A DNA stretch of 64,000 bases. Source: JAFAMB01 sp963775805. Lineage in GTDB: Bacteria > Verrucomicrobiota > Verrucomicrobiia > Chthoniobacterales > JAFAMB01. Under the pieces are notes generated by a model that saw only the letters and a program-made list of their open reading frames with translations, had not been told where the DNA came from and made no database searches. Location: assembly GCA_963775805.1 (NCBI GenBank), contig CAVZKG010000004.1, positions 496,001 to 560,000 of the forward strand, given 5' to 3'. Positions 1 through 8,898 of this stretch are shown here, one piece after another (position 1 is the first letter of the stretch; each line of letters begins with the position of its first letter). Position numbers and translations under genes: made by a program.

Positions 1-366
1 TAGAGAGCTCCTTAAATTCAAGCGAATGGACTAGATTATCCCCCAGAACATGCAGTGTGCACGCCGGTGCGAGCGTCATGCATGATACTGCAACCACCAG
101 TATGCGGTGTCGCCGTCTGGGAGTATCGGCGTGTCGGCGAATACTTAGTTAGAATTGATCGTCTACTTGCTCCGCTTTGGAAGAGTCCTGGAGATACAAG
201 GAACAACACGTCCGTGGCAAGCCCTTGCCCGCCGAAATGTCAAACATTTGATGTCGCCGCAAAGTTGTGTGATACGATTTTGGAACATTTCACCCGTTCG
301 GTGCTCTAATGTAAAAGGTGTTAGCGCGATTGAGCGCTGGACTAAGTTTTCAAAAAGAAAATCGTC
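1..366. repeat. Intergenic stretch with a dispersed repeat (tATCGGCGTGTCGGCGAA family), copy 1
   Basis: No convincing gene. From about 90 to 207 it holds a copy of a repeat seen elsewhere in the window: a GC-rich head containing TATCGGCGTGTCGGCGAA, an AT-rich step, then TTGCTCCGCTTTGGAAGAGT. The head recurs at 3166-3215 (+), 3361-3400 (- strand), 14060-14095 (-) and 26327-26360 (-). The TTGCTCCGCTTTGGAAGAGT tail recurs near 14020-14040 (-). The short open frames here are created by the repeat and have no recognisable protein content. The promoter of the following dsbD gene should lie in the last 100 bases, but I see no clear -35/-10 pair. Confidence 0.6.
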
Positions 367-2436
367 ATGCGTCATTTCTTCACTCGGGCGTTACGGTCCG
401 TTGCCTGGTTGGCCGGGTTTGCGGCTCTGTACGCAGAACCGGCGCCAGCGCAGATCTACCATGGCACGGAGTTGGTTAAACCGGCCTTGATTGCAGATGT
501 CAGCGGGATACAACCGGGTCAGAAGTTCCGGGTCGGCGTTCTCTACAAAATCGAACCCGGTTGGCATATCTATTGGAAATATTCAGGGGATTCCGGCATC
601 CCGACGAAAATCGAATGGCAGTTACCTGCTGGATTTAAAGCAGGCGATCTGCAGTGGCCCCTCCCAGTTCGAGACAAGGAACCGGGCAACCTCGAAGTAT
701 TCGACTACACATCGGATGTATTGCTGTTCGCGGAAATGGAGGCGCCTGCTGTGCTGCCTCCCGGGCCGATTACGATTCAGGCTAAGACTGATTGGCTTGT
801 CTGTCAGAATCTTTGCGTGCCGGGTAAGGCTCAGTTATCGCTGAACCTGACAGGAGGTGCCAATACTCCTTCGGATTCCGCGGCGTTGTTCCAGAAATTT
901 GCTTCCCTTGTGCCGAAGGATCTTACTGGTCCCATCACGATGGGTTTCAGCCGTGCCGGTAAGAGTCTCGTGGCAGATGTGGGTGGAGTGCCTGCGGGAA
1001 CGGCTCTCGATTTCTTCCCTGTCCCGTCTGCGGATTCAGTGATTTTGCATGTCACGCAAGCTGGGAGCAAACTGACCATCCCGATCGACACGGAGGTTAA
1101 GACGATCAATCGAATGAACGGCGTGCTGGTGGTCGGATCCGGAGACGCCCGCAAGGGATACGAGGTCACCGACAACACGGCTCTAACCCAGGCCGGGACC
1201 AGCAGCCAGACTTCGCCGGTGGATCTCGTCACAGTCTTGCAGATGTTGGGCTTCGCGCTTGTGGGCGGTCTCATTCTCAATGTCATGCCCTGCGTACTCC
1301 CGGTTATTTCGCTCAAGATCTTTGGATTTGTTTCTGAGGCTCATAATGATCACAAAAGGACATTCCGTTTATCGATGGCTTTTGCGGGTGGCATTATCGG
1401 CTGTTTTGCTGCGCTTGCAGCGATCGTGGTTCTCCTGCGGGCGCTCGGGACGCAGGTAGGCTGGGGATTTCAGTTCCAGGACTATCGATTCATCGTTGTG
1501 ATTTCCTGCCTCGTATTTGCGTTTGCGCTCAACCTGTTTGGTGTTTACGAGCTCTCCGTTTCCGCCAAGGCGACGCACGGTCTCGCGAATCTCGCGGGCG
1601 AACAAGGATACCACGGCGCGTTTTTCCAAGGAGTGTTTGCGACTGTGCTGGCGACTCCATGCACTGCACCGTTCCTTGGGACCGCTTCGGCGTTTGCTTT
1701 TGCGCAACCGGGTTGGGTTACCTTCCTGGTCTTCTTATTTATCGGGATTGGCATGGGCTTGCCCTACGTTGTTCTGGCGTTTAACCCAGCATGGCTCCGG
1801 TACCTGCCGAAGCCAGGTGATTGGATGTTACGGCTGAAGCAGTTCATGGGATTTCTGCTGGTGGGAACGTTGCTCTGGTTGATGTGGATCCTGGGTCAGA
1901 TGAGGGGAGTCAACGGCGTTGTCGGATTAGGGGCATTGCTCTTGGTGATTGCCGTGCTCGCCTGGATCAAAGGCTCGTACTGGACTCCAGTTTCCACCCG
2001 ACGTTCGCGTCTGTTCGCTGCGGCCGCTATGGTTTGCGTCCTGATAACGGCTGGGTCAGCCTACCGGTTCGTTACCCGGCCCAGCCAGATGGTCTGGAAA
2101 CCGTTCACAAAATCGAATCTGGAGGAGGCGCTTGCCTCTGGCAAACCGGTGTTCGTCGATTTTACAGCTGATTGGTGTATCACCTGCAAAGCAAACGAGC
2201 GCTTTGCAATCGATACGCCGCCCGTGCGTGATGCGTTCTCGAAACGGAACGTTGTAATCCTAAGGGCCGATTGGACCAACGGAGATCCAGAAATCACGCG
2301 GATTCTCAATCAGTACGGTAGAGCCGGCGTCCCGATGTACCTGGTTTATCCAGGCGGCGCCAAGGGACCGCAGCCGGTTCTTTTGCCAGAATTGATTACT
2401 TCTCAGACAGTCCTGGACGCGTTGAACAAAACGTAA
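367..2436 (+). CDS. dsbD: DsbD/ScsB-type thiol:disulfide interchange protein
   Basis: Membrane electron carrier that moves reducing power from cytoplasmic thioredoxin to periplasmic thiols. The 689-residue product has the three-part DsbD layout. A signal peptide (about 1-28) ends in AEPAPAQ. A periplasmic N-terminal domain carries a Cys pair in DWLVCQNLCVPG near 140. A membrane block (about 290-565) holds the two transport cysteines, C309 in NVMPCVLPV and C432 in ATPCTAPF. The C-terminal thioredoxin domain has the active site WCITC (C604, C607). The next gene, a secreted redoxin 50 bases downstream, is a plausible electron acceptor. Domain order and all six key cysteines are visible, so the family call is firm. 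The physiological partner (cytochrome c maturation, peroxide reduction or disulfide isomerisation) is not shown by sequence alone. Confidence 0.93.
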   Translation: MRHFFTRALRSVAWLAGFAALYAEPAPAQIYHGTELVKPALIADVSGIQPGQKFRVGVLYKIEPGWHIYWKYSGDSGIPTKIEWQLPAGFKAGDLQWPLPVRDKEPGNLEVFDYTSDVLLFAEMEAPAVLPPGPITIQAKTDWLVCQNLCVPGKAQLSLNLTGGANTPSDSAALFQKFASLVPKDLTGPITMGFSRAGKSLVADVGGVPAGTALDFFPVPSADSVILHVTQAGSKLTIPIDTEVKTINRMNGVLVVGSGDARKGYEVTDNTALTQAGTSSQTSPVDLVTVLQMLGFALVGGLILNVMPCVLPVISLKIFGFVSEAHNDHKRTFRLSMAFAGGIIGCFAALAAIVVLLRALGTQVGWGFQFQDYRFIVVISCLVFAFALNLFGVYELSVSAKATHGLANLAGEQGYHGAFFQGVFATVLATPCTAPFLGTASAFAFAQPGWVTFLVFLFIGIGMGLPYVVLAFNPAWLRYLPKPGDWMLRLKQFMGFLLVGTLLWLMWILGQMRGVNGVVGLGALLLVIAVLAWIKGSYWTPVSTRRSRLFAAAAMVCVLITAGSAYRFVTRPSQMVWKPFTKSNLEEALASGKPVFVDFTADWCITCKANERFAIDTPPVRDAFSKRNVVILRADWTNGDPEITRILNQYGRAGVPMYLVYPGGAKGPQPVLLPELITSQTVLDALNKT

Positions 2437-2486
2437 TGCAGTGCTGTCTTTAGCAAACACAGACTCGGAACGTTAAACTAAACATC

Positions 2487-3098
2487 ATGATCAAGAAGTT
2501 ATTTATCGCCTGCGCATTGTTTGCGGCTACGACAGGGTTGAGCTATGCGGCGGCCGAAATTGGGAAGGTTGCACCTGATTTTTCGCTGCCAGATACAAAC
2601 GGGAAGACCCACACGCTCGCTGACTTCAAAGGGAAGTTTGTCGTGCTCGAATGGTACCAGCCAGATTGTCCATTTGTTGGAAAGCATTACCACTCCGGTA
2701 ATATGCAGTCGCTCCAAAAGGAGTTTACCTCGAAAGGGGTCGTCTGGCTTTCGATCGATTCTTCGGCGCCCGGTGAAGAGGGAAACTACCCGGCCGATAA
2801 ACTGAATGAATTTGCCGCCAAAGATGGTGCGGCCCGGACGGCGCTATTGCTGGATCCTTCCGGCGATGTTGGACGCTTGTATGGTGCAAAAACAACGCCC
2901 GACATGTACATCATCGATCCAAAAGGAAATGTGGTGTACAAAGGTGCAATTGATAACAAGCGGAGCACCGATCTTTCCGACGTCAAAATTGCGACGAATT
3001 ACGTCAAGACCGCGCTCGACGCCGCATTGGCTGGCAAGCCAGTTTCCACGACTTCAACACAGCCCTATGGCTGTAGCGTGAAATACGCCTCGAAGTAA
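2487..3098 (+). CDS. Secreted redoxin (AhpC/TSA, thioredoxin fold) with a single active-site Cys
   Basis: Periplasmic thioredoxin-fold protein of 203 residues. A signal peptide covers about 1-22 (hydrophobic core, Ala-rich end). The peroxiredoxin-type start VAPDFSLPDTNGKTHTLADF follows, and the active-site region is YQPDCPFVGKHY with Cys61. The usual CxxC is replaced by CPFV, so the resolving cysteine of a TlpA/ResA oxidoreductase is absent. The motif matches the 'thioredoxin family protein' group with CPFV, which is peroxiredoxin-like. A second cysteine sits near the C-terminus in PYGCSVKY and could act as resolving residue. It follows dsbD on the same strand with a 50-base gap, so co-transcription and reduction by the DsbD-like protein are likely. 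The substrate is unknown. Confidence 0.8.
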   Translation: MIKKLFIACALFAATTGLSYAAAEIGKVAPDFSLPDTNGKTHTLADFKGKFVVLEWYQPDCPFVGKHYHSGNMQSLQKEFTSKGVVWLSIDSSAPGEEGNYPADKLNEFAAKDGAARTALLLDPSGDVGRLYGAKTTPDMYIIDPKGNVVYKGAIDNKRSTDLSDVKIATNYVKTALDAALAGKPVSTTSTQPYGCSVKYASK

Positions 3099-3124
3099 GG
3101 TACGGCGCGCGGCGGACCTGGCCG

Positions 3125-3437
3125 ACGTCTCGTCCGCCGTAGCTTTGCGATGGTGGAAGCCGCAACTGCGGGGATGCGGTATCGGCGTGTGGGCGTACCG
3201 GCGTGTCCGCGAATACTTAAATAGAATGGTATCGTCCAGCGGGCGGGCTGGGGACGACCTCAAAATCCTCGCAGATAGACAAGATTTACAGTTTTCGCAA
3301 TCGGAACGGGACGGCCAAAATCTGCGAGATCTTTAGCCGTCCCGCTTTCTCCGTACCCGGCGATTCGCCGACACGCCGATACCGCATCCCCGCAGTCGCG
3401 GCTTCCGACTTCGCTAAAGCTATGGCGGAGGAGACGT
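3125..3437. mobile_element. MITE-like element with ~70-bp imperfect terminal inverted repeats
   Basis: The left end (3125-3195) reads ACGTCTCGTCCGCCGTAGCT, then a segment with GGAAGCCGCAACTGCGGGG and ATGCGGTATCGGCGTGT. The right end (3361-3437), read on the opposite strand, gives ACGTCTCCTCCGCCATAGCT, then GGAAGCCGCGACTGCGGGG and the same ATGCGGTATCGGCGTGT. The two ends are therefore inverted repeats of about 70 bases with few mismatches. The centre is about 165 bases and has no gene. It contains a second hairpin, CGGGACGGC at 3307-3315 against GCCGTCCCG at 3336-3344, which could also terminate the dsbD-redoxin transcript. Partial copies of the ends occur elsewhere in the window. No transposase is present and I could not identify a target-site duplication by eye. 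Confidence 0.6.
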
Positions 3438-3584
3438 TGGATGGGTCCGCCGCACCCCGACTTTCCCTCTCTTTTTATGAAATCTACCGCTGATCCCGAA
3501 TTCTATGCCGTCTGTGGCCGCGTTTTTCTGGTCTTGCTTTGCAGGAGCCGCTCCATGTGCTACGGTGGGAGGTCGTTTTAGTCT

Positions 3585-5603
3585 ATGGCACAATCAGATC
3601 CCAGGTCTTCGAAGGACAAGAACCCTCGAAATTTCGGCAACGATAACAACTTCAATTGGCGCGGAATACTCCTGTTTGCCTGCGCAATTGCTCTGTTAGG
3701 CGGGTTTTTGTTATCACGTAACGGCAGCTACGGAAATGTTGAAGAGATCAGTTTTACCGATTTCGAAAAATACCTCGACGAAGGCCGTATAAGCAAAGAA
3801 GAGCCGCTTCAGTTGGTCGTGACTGAAGGGCGTTCGACGCAGACGTTGCGCGGAGCGTACGACAAAACCAAAAAACCCTCTTCTGTGACCGGCGCTCCTG
3901 ATCATTTCAAGACCACGGTCTTCATGGAGTACAACAAGGACCTAAAGACCGAGCTGGAGAACCGCGGCTACAAAGTCGACATCAAAGCCGATTCGGATGT
4001 CATGGTCTCCGCGCTTCTTCAATTTTTACCGATCGCGCTCTTTTTCCTGATTCTCTATTTCTTTTTCCGGCAACAGATTCGTAATGCCGGAAAAGGCGCG
4101 CTTAACTTCGGCAAAAGCAAGGCCAGAATGTTGGCACGCGACCGGAACCGCGTGACTTTCAAAGACGTGGCCGGCGTCGAAGAGGCAAAGGAAGAGGTTC
4201 AGGAGATCGTCGATTTTCTGAAAGACCCAAAGAAATTCCAGAAACTCGGGGGCCGGATTCCGAAGGGTGTTTTGATGGTTGGACCTCCCGGGACCGGTAA
4301 AACGCTCCTGGCACGTGCCATCGCGGGCGAGGCGGATGTGCCGTTCTTCAGCATAAGCGGCTCGGATTTCGTTGAGATGTTCGTAGGCGTTGGAGCTTCG
4401 CGGGTTCGCGACATGTTTGAGCAAGGTAAGAAGTCCGCTCCGTGCATCATTTTTATCGATGAAATTGACGCTGTCGGCCGTCACCGCGGACACGGATTAG
4501 GCGGAGGTCACGACGAGCGTGAGCAAACTCTGAACGCGTTGCTCGTCGAAATGGACGGATTTGATACGCAGGAAGGCGTCATCATTATCGCCGCAACGAA
4601 TCGCCCCGATGTCTTGGATCCGGCGCTGTTGCGTCCTGGTCGGTTTGATCGCCAGATCACCGTGAATCTTCCCGACGTCAAGGGACGCGAAGAGATCCTT
4701 CGAGTTCATTCAAAGAAAGTAAAGCTTGCCGAAGGAGTTGATCTCGGAGTTGTGGCCCGCGGAACACCGGGCTATTCGGGAGCTGAACTTGCGAACGTAA
4801 TCAATGAGGCGGCTTTACTGGCTGCTCGACGTGGGTTGAAGGCCATTACAATGGCTGAAATGGAAGAAGCTCGGGACAAGGTTCGATGGGGTAAAGAGCG
4901 TCGAAGCCTCGCGATCAGCGAGAAGGAAAAGGAAAATACAGCCTATCATGAAGCAGGGCATGCGTTGCTGTGCGAGGTGCTCGAACACACTGATCCGCTT
5001 CACAAGGTGACAATTATTCCACGCGGCCCTTCCCTCGGTTCAACGATGTACCTTCCGCTTGAGGACAAGTACACGAATCGTAAGAACGAGCTGCTTGATC
5101 GGCTGGTTGTCATCATGGGTGGCCGTGTTGCGGAAGAGTTGATCTTCGGCGACGTCACAAATGGTGCCACTGGAGACATTCGAATGGCGACAGGCATTGC
5201 GCGCAAAATGGTTTGCGAGTGGGGAATGAGCGAGCGCCTGGGTATGGTCGAATACGGGGAACACGAAGATTATGTCTTCCTCGGACGAGACATTGCACGT
5301 TCCCGAGCCTATAGCGAAGCAACTGCCCAGGAAATTGATCGTGAGGTCAAGAGGCTCTGCGACGATTCCTACCAGCGCGCGCTTAAAGTTTTAACACAGC
5401 GCAAAGAGACGCTTGTGGCGATCGCCAAGGCGCTGCTTGAATACGAAACTTTGGATGGCAAGCAAATTCGTGAGATCCTCAATAACGGAAGGCTCATCAA
5501 TCCACCTCCGCCAATCTCACCGGCCAATCGAGACGATCGTCCTGCGGAAGCAGCGCGTCCGCAACCGGAAGGTGTCGGTGGGTTAACAGAAGCACCAGCT
5601 TAG
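3585..5603 (+). CDS. ftsH: ATP-dependent zinc metalloprotease FtsH
   Basis: Membrane-anchored AAA+ protease that degrades misfolded membrane proteins and some soluble regulators. At 672 residues it has normal family length. Two membrane segments (about 27-45 and 145-163) flank a periplasmic domain. The AAA module has Walker A GPPGTGKT at 233-240, Walker B CIIFIDEIDAVG, and the second region of homology ATNRPDVLDPALLRPGRFDR. The protease domain has the zinc motif HEAGH at 455-459. The C-terminal tail is rich in Pro, Arg and Glu, as is common in FtsH. It is bounded upstream by the inverted-repeat element and downstream by a repeat-containing gap, so it is probably a single-gene unit. All catalytic motifs are intact. 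Confidence 0.97.
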   Translation: MAQSDPRSSKDKNPRNFGNDNNFNWRGILLFACAIALLGGFLLSRNGSYGNVEEISFTDFEKYLDEGRISKEEPLQLVVTEGRSTQTLRGAYDKTKKPSSVTGAPDHFKTTVFMEYNKDLKTELENRGYKVDIKADSDVMVSALLQFLPIALFFLILYFFFRQQIRNAGKGALNFGKSKARMLARDRNRVTFKDVAGVEEAKEEVQEIVDFLKDPKKFQKLGGRIPKGVLMVGPPGTGKTLLARAIAGEADVPFFSISGSDFVEMFVGVGASRVRDMFEQGKKSAPCIIFIDEIDAVGRHRGHGLGGGHDEREQTLNALLVEMDGFDTQEGVIIIAATNRPDVLDPALLRPGRFDRQITVNLPDVKGREEILRVHSKKVKLAEGVDLGVVARGTPGYSGAELANVINEAALLAARRGLKAITMAEMEEARDKVRWGKERRSLAISEKEKENTAYHEAGHALLCEVLEHTDPLHKVTIIPRGPSLGSTMYLPLEDKYTNRKNELLDRLVVIMGGRVAEELIFGDVTNGATGDIRMATGIARKMVCEWGMSERLGMVEYGEHEDYVFLGRDIARSRAYSEATAQEIDREVKRLCDDSYQRALKVLTQRKETLVAIAKALLEYETLDGKQIREILNNGRLINPPPPISPANRDDRPAEAARPQPEGVGGLTEAPA

Positions 5604-5611
5604 GAAGTTGT

Positions 5612-5735
5612 CTGTGCCGGTTGCCAGTTGTCAGTAGGAGCACAGACGGAACGGTTTTGTCCTCGATTTCCAGTCGTATGTGCGGAGAGTCCTGGCCGCA
5701 ACAGGACTTATAACTGTCAACTGACGCCGACAAGC
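5612..5735. repeat. Degenerate CTGTCAGTTGTCAG-family repeat between ftsH and gap
   Basis: The gap contains GGTTGCCAGTTGTCAG near 5618-5634 and, about 80 bases on, an inverted counterpart AACTGTCAACTGAC near 5710-5724. The same word family recurs at 50519-50546 and, in many copies, at 56389-56645. The inverted arrangement could fold into an RNA hairpin just after ftsH. No coding content. Confidence 0.45.
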
Positions 5736-5769
5736 TCCGCTCGACGGCTTGGCTCATGCAATCCTGGTA

Positions 5770-5783
5770 CTTGGTATACCAAG
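5770..5783. promoter_or_regulatory. 14-bp perfect palindrome upstream of the gap operon (putative operator)
   Basis: CTTGGTATACCAAG is a perfect inverted repeat about 80 bases before the gap start codon and about 10 bases before the proposed -35 box. Its position fits a transcription-factor site. No cognate regulator can be named from the sequence. Confidence 0.35.
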
Positions 5784-5793
5784 AATGTTCTCA

Positions 5794-5822
5794 TTGACGT
5801 TGAATCATGAGCCCGATTAATT
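5794..5822 (+). promoter_or_regulatory. Possible sigma-70-type promoter of gap-pgk-tpiA
   Basis: TTGACG at 5794-5799 is followed by a 17-base spacer and TTAATT at 5817-5822, about 43 bases before the gap ATG. The -35 is good and the -10 is weak. Confidence 0.3.
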
Positions 5823-5864
5823 GGCTCTGTTTAATAAACTTAAAATTCTGAGAGATAGTAAACG

Positions 5865-6902
5865 ATGACCAAAATTGGAATTAATGGATTCGGGAGAATA
5901 GGGCGTCTGGTTTTTCGAGCACTCGTCGAACAAGGTTTGCTCGGCACAGAGATTGACGTAGTTGCTCTGAACGACCTCGTTCCTGCGGACAATCTTGCCT
6001 ATCTGCTGAAATACGATTCGACGCAGGGCCGGTTCCAAGGTGAAGTCTCCAGCGAGAAGTCCAGTCCTGATCTCGAAAGCGACGACACACTCGTTGTGAA
6101 TGGCCACAAGATTCACTGCTTGGCTGTAAAAGAGGGTCCGTCGGAGCTTCCCTGGGCAAAATTGGGTGCGGAAATCGTGATCGAATCGACCGGCCTATTT
6201 ACCTCTGCTGATAAAGCAAAAGGGCATCTCGACGCCGGCGCAAAGCGAGTACTGATCACTGCTCCGGCAAAGGGTGAGGATATCACGGTCTGTATCGGCG
6301 TGAATCACGAAAAGTACGATGCATCGAAACATCGCATCATTTCAAATGCGAGCTGCACGACAAACTGTCTGGCTCCTCTTGTCTACGTTCTATTAAAGGA
6401 GGAATTCGGCATTGAGGAGGGCCTCATGACGACAATCCACAGTTACACCGCCACACAAAAGACCGTGGATGGACCTTCCCGCAAAGATTGGAAGGGTGGT
6501 CGTGCTGCCGCCATCAACGTGATTCCATCGACCACCGGTGCGGCGAAAGCCGTCGGTTTGGTCTGTCCGGAAGTGCAAGGGAAACTCACCGGAATGTCGT
6601 TTCGTGTCCCAACGCCCGCTGTTTCAGTTGTCGACCTGACCGTTCGCACAGTAAAGGAAACGAGCTACAAGGAAATTGCTGCAGCGATGAAGAACGCCAG
6701 CAATACCTACTTGAAGGGCATTCTCGCTTATACAGAGGACGATGTCGTCTCAACGGACTTTCTGCATAGCTCTTACTCCAGTATTTTCGATGCCACTTCG
6801 GGGATTGGACTGAATAGCCGGTTCTTCAAACTGGTCAGTTGGTACGATAACGAATGGGGTTACTCGAACCGATGTGTTGATCTTCTGAAGCACCTCCTGT
6901 AA
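5865..6902 (+). CDS. gap: Type I glyceraldehyde-3-phosphate dehydrogenase
   Basis: Converts glyceraldehyde 3-phosphate, NAD+ and phosphate to 1,3-bisphosphoglycerate. The 345-residue protein starts with the Rossmann motif GINGFGRIGRLVFR. The catalytic cysteine is in SNASCTTNCLAP (C164) and the C-terminal end has the typical WYDNEWGYSNR. It is first in a three-gene glycolytic operon, with pgk starting 14 bases downstream and tpiA following. About 10 residues longer than the E. coli enzyme, through an acidic insertion near 65-75 (SSPDLESDDTL). A palindrome and a possible promoter lie immediately upstream. Confidence 0.97.
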   Translation: MTKIGINGFGRIGRLVFRALVEQGLLGTEIDVVALNDLVPADNLAYLLKYDSTQGRFQGEVSSEKSSPDLESDDTLVVNGHKIHCLAVKEGPSELPWAKLGAEIVIESTGLFTSADKAKGHLDAGAKRVLITAPAKGEDITVCIGVNHEKYDASKHRIISNASCTTNCLAPLVYVLLKEEFGIEEGLMTTIHSYTATQKTVDGPSRKDWKGGRAAAINVIPSTTGAAKAVGLVCPEVQGKLTGMSFRVPTPAVSVVDLTVRTVKETSYKEIAAAMKNASNTYLKGILAYTEDDVVSTDFLHSSYSSIFDATSGIGLNSRFFKLVSWYDNEWGYSNRCVDLLKHLL

Positions 6903-6916
6903 CCGGAGCCCCAAAT

Positions 6917-8125
6917 ATGCCAAAACTATCGGTGCGCGACCTTGACGTCAAAGGTCGTCGAGTGGTGGCCCGTGTTGATTTCAACGTTCCTACGGAAGAG
7001 ATCGACGGAAAAGTTCGAATCACGGATGATACTCGAATCAGGGAAAGCCTTCCGACCATTGAACTTTTGCGTGCGAAGGGTGCCAAGGTGGTTTTGCTTG
7101 CGCATTTTGGTCGCCCGAAAGGTCAACGCAATCTCAAGTATTCTCTCGAACCGGTTGCGGAACACTTGATGCAGATGCTTCCACCGCCGGTCAGCTTCAG
7201 TTCGGAAGTGATCGGCCCCGAGGTGGAAGCCGCGACTAAAGCGTTGCCCGATGGCGGCGTGCTTCTAATTGAGAACGTCCGGTTCTACAAAGAAGAAGAA
7301 GCGAATGACGACGGATTCGCACAGGCCCTTGCCAAGCTGGGTGATGTCTATGTGAATGACGCGTTCGGAGCAGCTCACAGGGCGCACGCGAGCACCGCCG
7401 GCATTGCTAAGTTCCTGCCGCAAGCAGCGATGGGATTGCTGATGGAGCGCGAGCTTCAGTATTTGCATGACGAACTGGCAAACCCGGATCGTCCGTTCCT
7501 GGTGATCCTCGGTGGGTCCAAGGTTTCTGATAAAATCGAAGTGATCAAGGCGCTGATGTCCAAGGCGGATGTCTTTCTCATTGGTGGAGCGATGGCGCAC
7601 ACTTTTTTTAAGGCCATGGGTATTCCGACCGGCGCGAGCCGGGTTGAGGCGGACAAGGTTCACCTGGCGGAAGAACTCCTCGCGCTCGCGAAAGAAAAAG
7701 GGATCAAATTCCTCGTGCCAGTCGATAGTCTTGAAACCGATGAGTTCAAAGCAGGTGCGAATACGCGGAACACTCCCTTGCTTTCGACTGCTCAGGGCAT
7801 CAGTGACGGTTGGCAAGCGGTTGATATCGGCCGGGAAACTATAGCTCTGTACAAGGCTGAAATCGCGCGGGCAAGATCGATTGTCTGGAACGGCCCAGTC
7901 GGAGTTTTTGAGATACCTGACTTTGCAAACGGTACCAGAGAAATCACCGCGACATTAGCCGAGTCCGATGCAAAGACAATCATCGGCGGCGGAGATTCCG
8001 TGACGGCTGTGAAACTTTTCGGATACGCGGATAAAATGACTTTTATCTCCACGGGTGGGGGCGCTTCGCTTGAATTGTTAGAAGGGAAAGAACTCCCTGG
8101 AGTCGCAGCTTTAACGGAGAAATAG
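6917..8125 (+). CDS. pgk: Phosphoglycerate kinase
   Basis: Transfers the acyl phosphate of 1,3-bisphosphoglycerate to ADP. The 402-residue product has the N-terminal RVDFNVPTEE signature, substrate-binding Arg/His residues in LLAHFGRPKG, VYVNDAFGAAHRAHAST, and the nucleotide-binding C-terminal GGGDSVTAVKLFG with TGGGASLELLEGK. It lies 14 bases after gap and 2 bases before tpiA, so it belongs to the same transcript and is probably translationally coupled. No key motif is missing. Confidence 0.97.
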   Translation: MPKLSVRDLDVKGRRVVARVDFNVPTEEIDGKVRITDDTRIRESLPTIELLRAKGAKVVLLAHFGRPKGQRNLKYSLEPVAEHLMQMLPPPVSFSSEVIGPEVEAATKALPDGGVLLIENVRFYKEEEANDDGFAQALAKLGDVYVNDAFGAAHRAHASTAGIAKFLPQAAMGLLMERELQYLHDELANPDRPFLVILGGSKVSDKIEVIKALMSKADVFLIGGAMAHTFFKAMGIPTGASRVEADKVHLAEELLALAKEKGIKFLVPVDSLETDEFKAGANTRNTPLLSTAQGISDGWQAVDIGRETIALYKAEIARARSIVWNGPVGVFEIPDFANGTREITATLAESDAKTIIGGGDSVTAVKLFGYADKMTFISTGGGASLELLEGKELPGVAALTEK

Positions 8126-8127
8126 CC

Positions 8128-8898
8128 ATGCGAAAAAAAATTCTGGCGGCAAACTGGAAGATGAACCTGACGCAAAGTGAGGCTGAATCTTACTTTGCGA
8201 CTTTTGTTTCCGAGATCGGAGAAGTGGACGATGTCGAAGTCGTAATCATCCCTCCATTCACTGCTATCCCCGCACTTGTTTCGGCTTCGGAGAAAATGCC
8301 TAGTGTCCGTATTGGTGCCCAGAACATGCATTGGGAAAAGAGTGGGGCATTCACCGGTGAGGTGAGTGCCTCGATGTTGCGGGCGCTTTTTGTGAAGTAC
8401 GTCATTCTAGGTCATAGCGAACGACGATGCTTATTCGGTGAAACAGACGAAATCGTGAATCGAAAAGTGCGCGCCGCACTGGATGCGGGCCTGCGCCCGA
8501 TTCTTTGTATTGGGGAGAGCCTCCAAGAACGCGACTGCGGTAAAGTGGAAGAAGTCTTGGCAACGCAAACGCAGAAGGGTCTAGAGGGTGTATCCCAGAA
8601 GGATCTGCCGGAGATTGTCATAGCATACGAACCTTGCTGGGCAATTGGAACCGGGCGGTCGGCGACGCCCGCCGAGGCCGAAGATGCACACGCTTACATT
8701 CGATCGGTCCTGTCCAAACTTTCAACCCAGGCAACTGCTGATCGCATAAGGATTCAATACGGAGGCAGCGTGAAGCCGGAGAATGCCGAAGTATTGATGC
8801 GTCAAAAGAACATTGACGGCGCTTTGATTGGGGGCGCCTCGCTTGATCCGCGGAGCTTCGTCCGCATCGTGCGCCGCGCAGAGGCGGCGCTTGCTTAG
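8128..8898 (+). CDS. tpiA: Triosephosphate isomerase
   Basis: Interconverts dihydroxyacetone phosphate and glyceraldehyde 3-phosphate. The 256-residue product has the N-terminal AANWKMN (substrate Asn and Lys), the electrophile histidine in ILGHSERR, the catalytic glutamate in IAYEPCWAIGTG, and the phosphate loop YGGSVKPEN with GALIGGASL. It starts 2 bases after pgk. The next 300 bases hold repeats, not the secG that follows tpiA in many bacteria, so the operon probably ends here. Confidence 0.97.
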   Translation: MRKKILAANWKMNLTQSEAESYFATFVSEIGEVDDVEVVIIPPFTAIPALVSASEKMPSVRIGAQNMHWEKSGAFTGEVSASMLRALFVKYVILGHSERRCLFGETDEIVNRKVRAALDAGLRPILCIGESLQERDCGKVEEVLATQTQKGLEGVSQKDLPEIVIAYEPCWAIGTGRSATPAEAEDAHAYIRSVLSKLSTQATADRIRIQYGGSVKPENAEVLMRQKNIDGALIGGASLDPRSFVRIVRRAEAALA

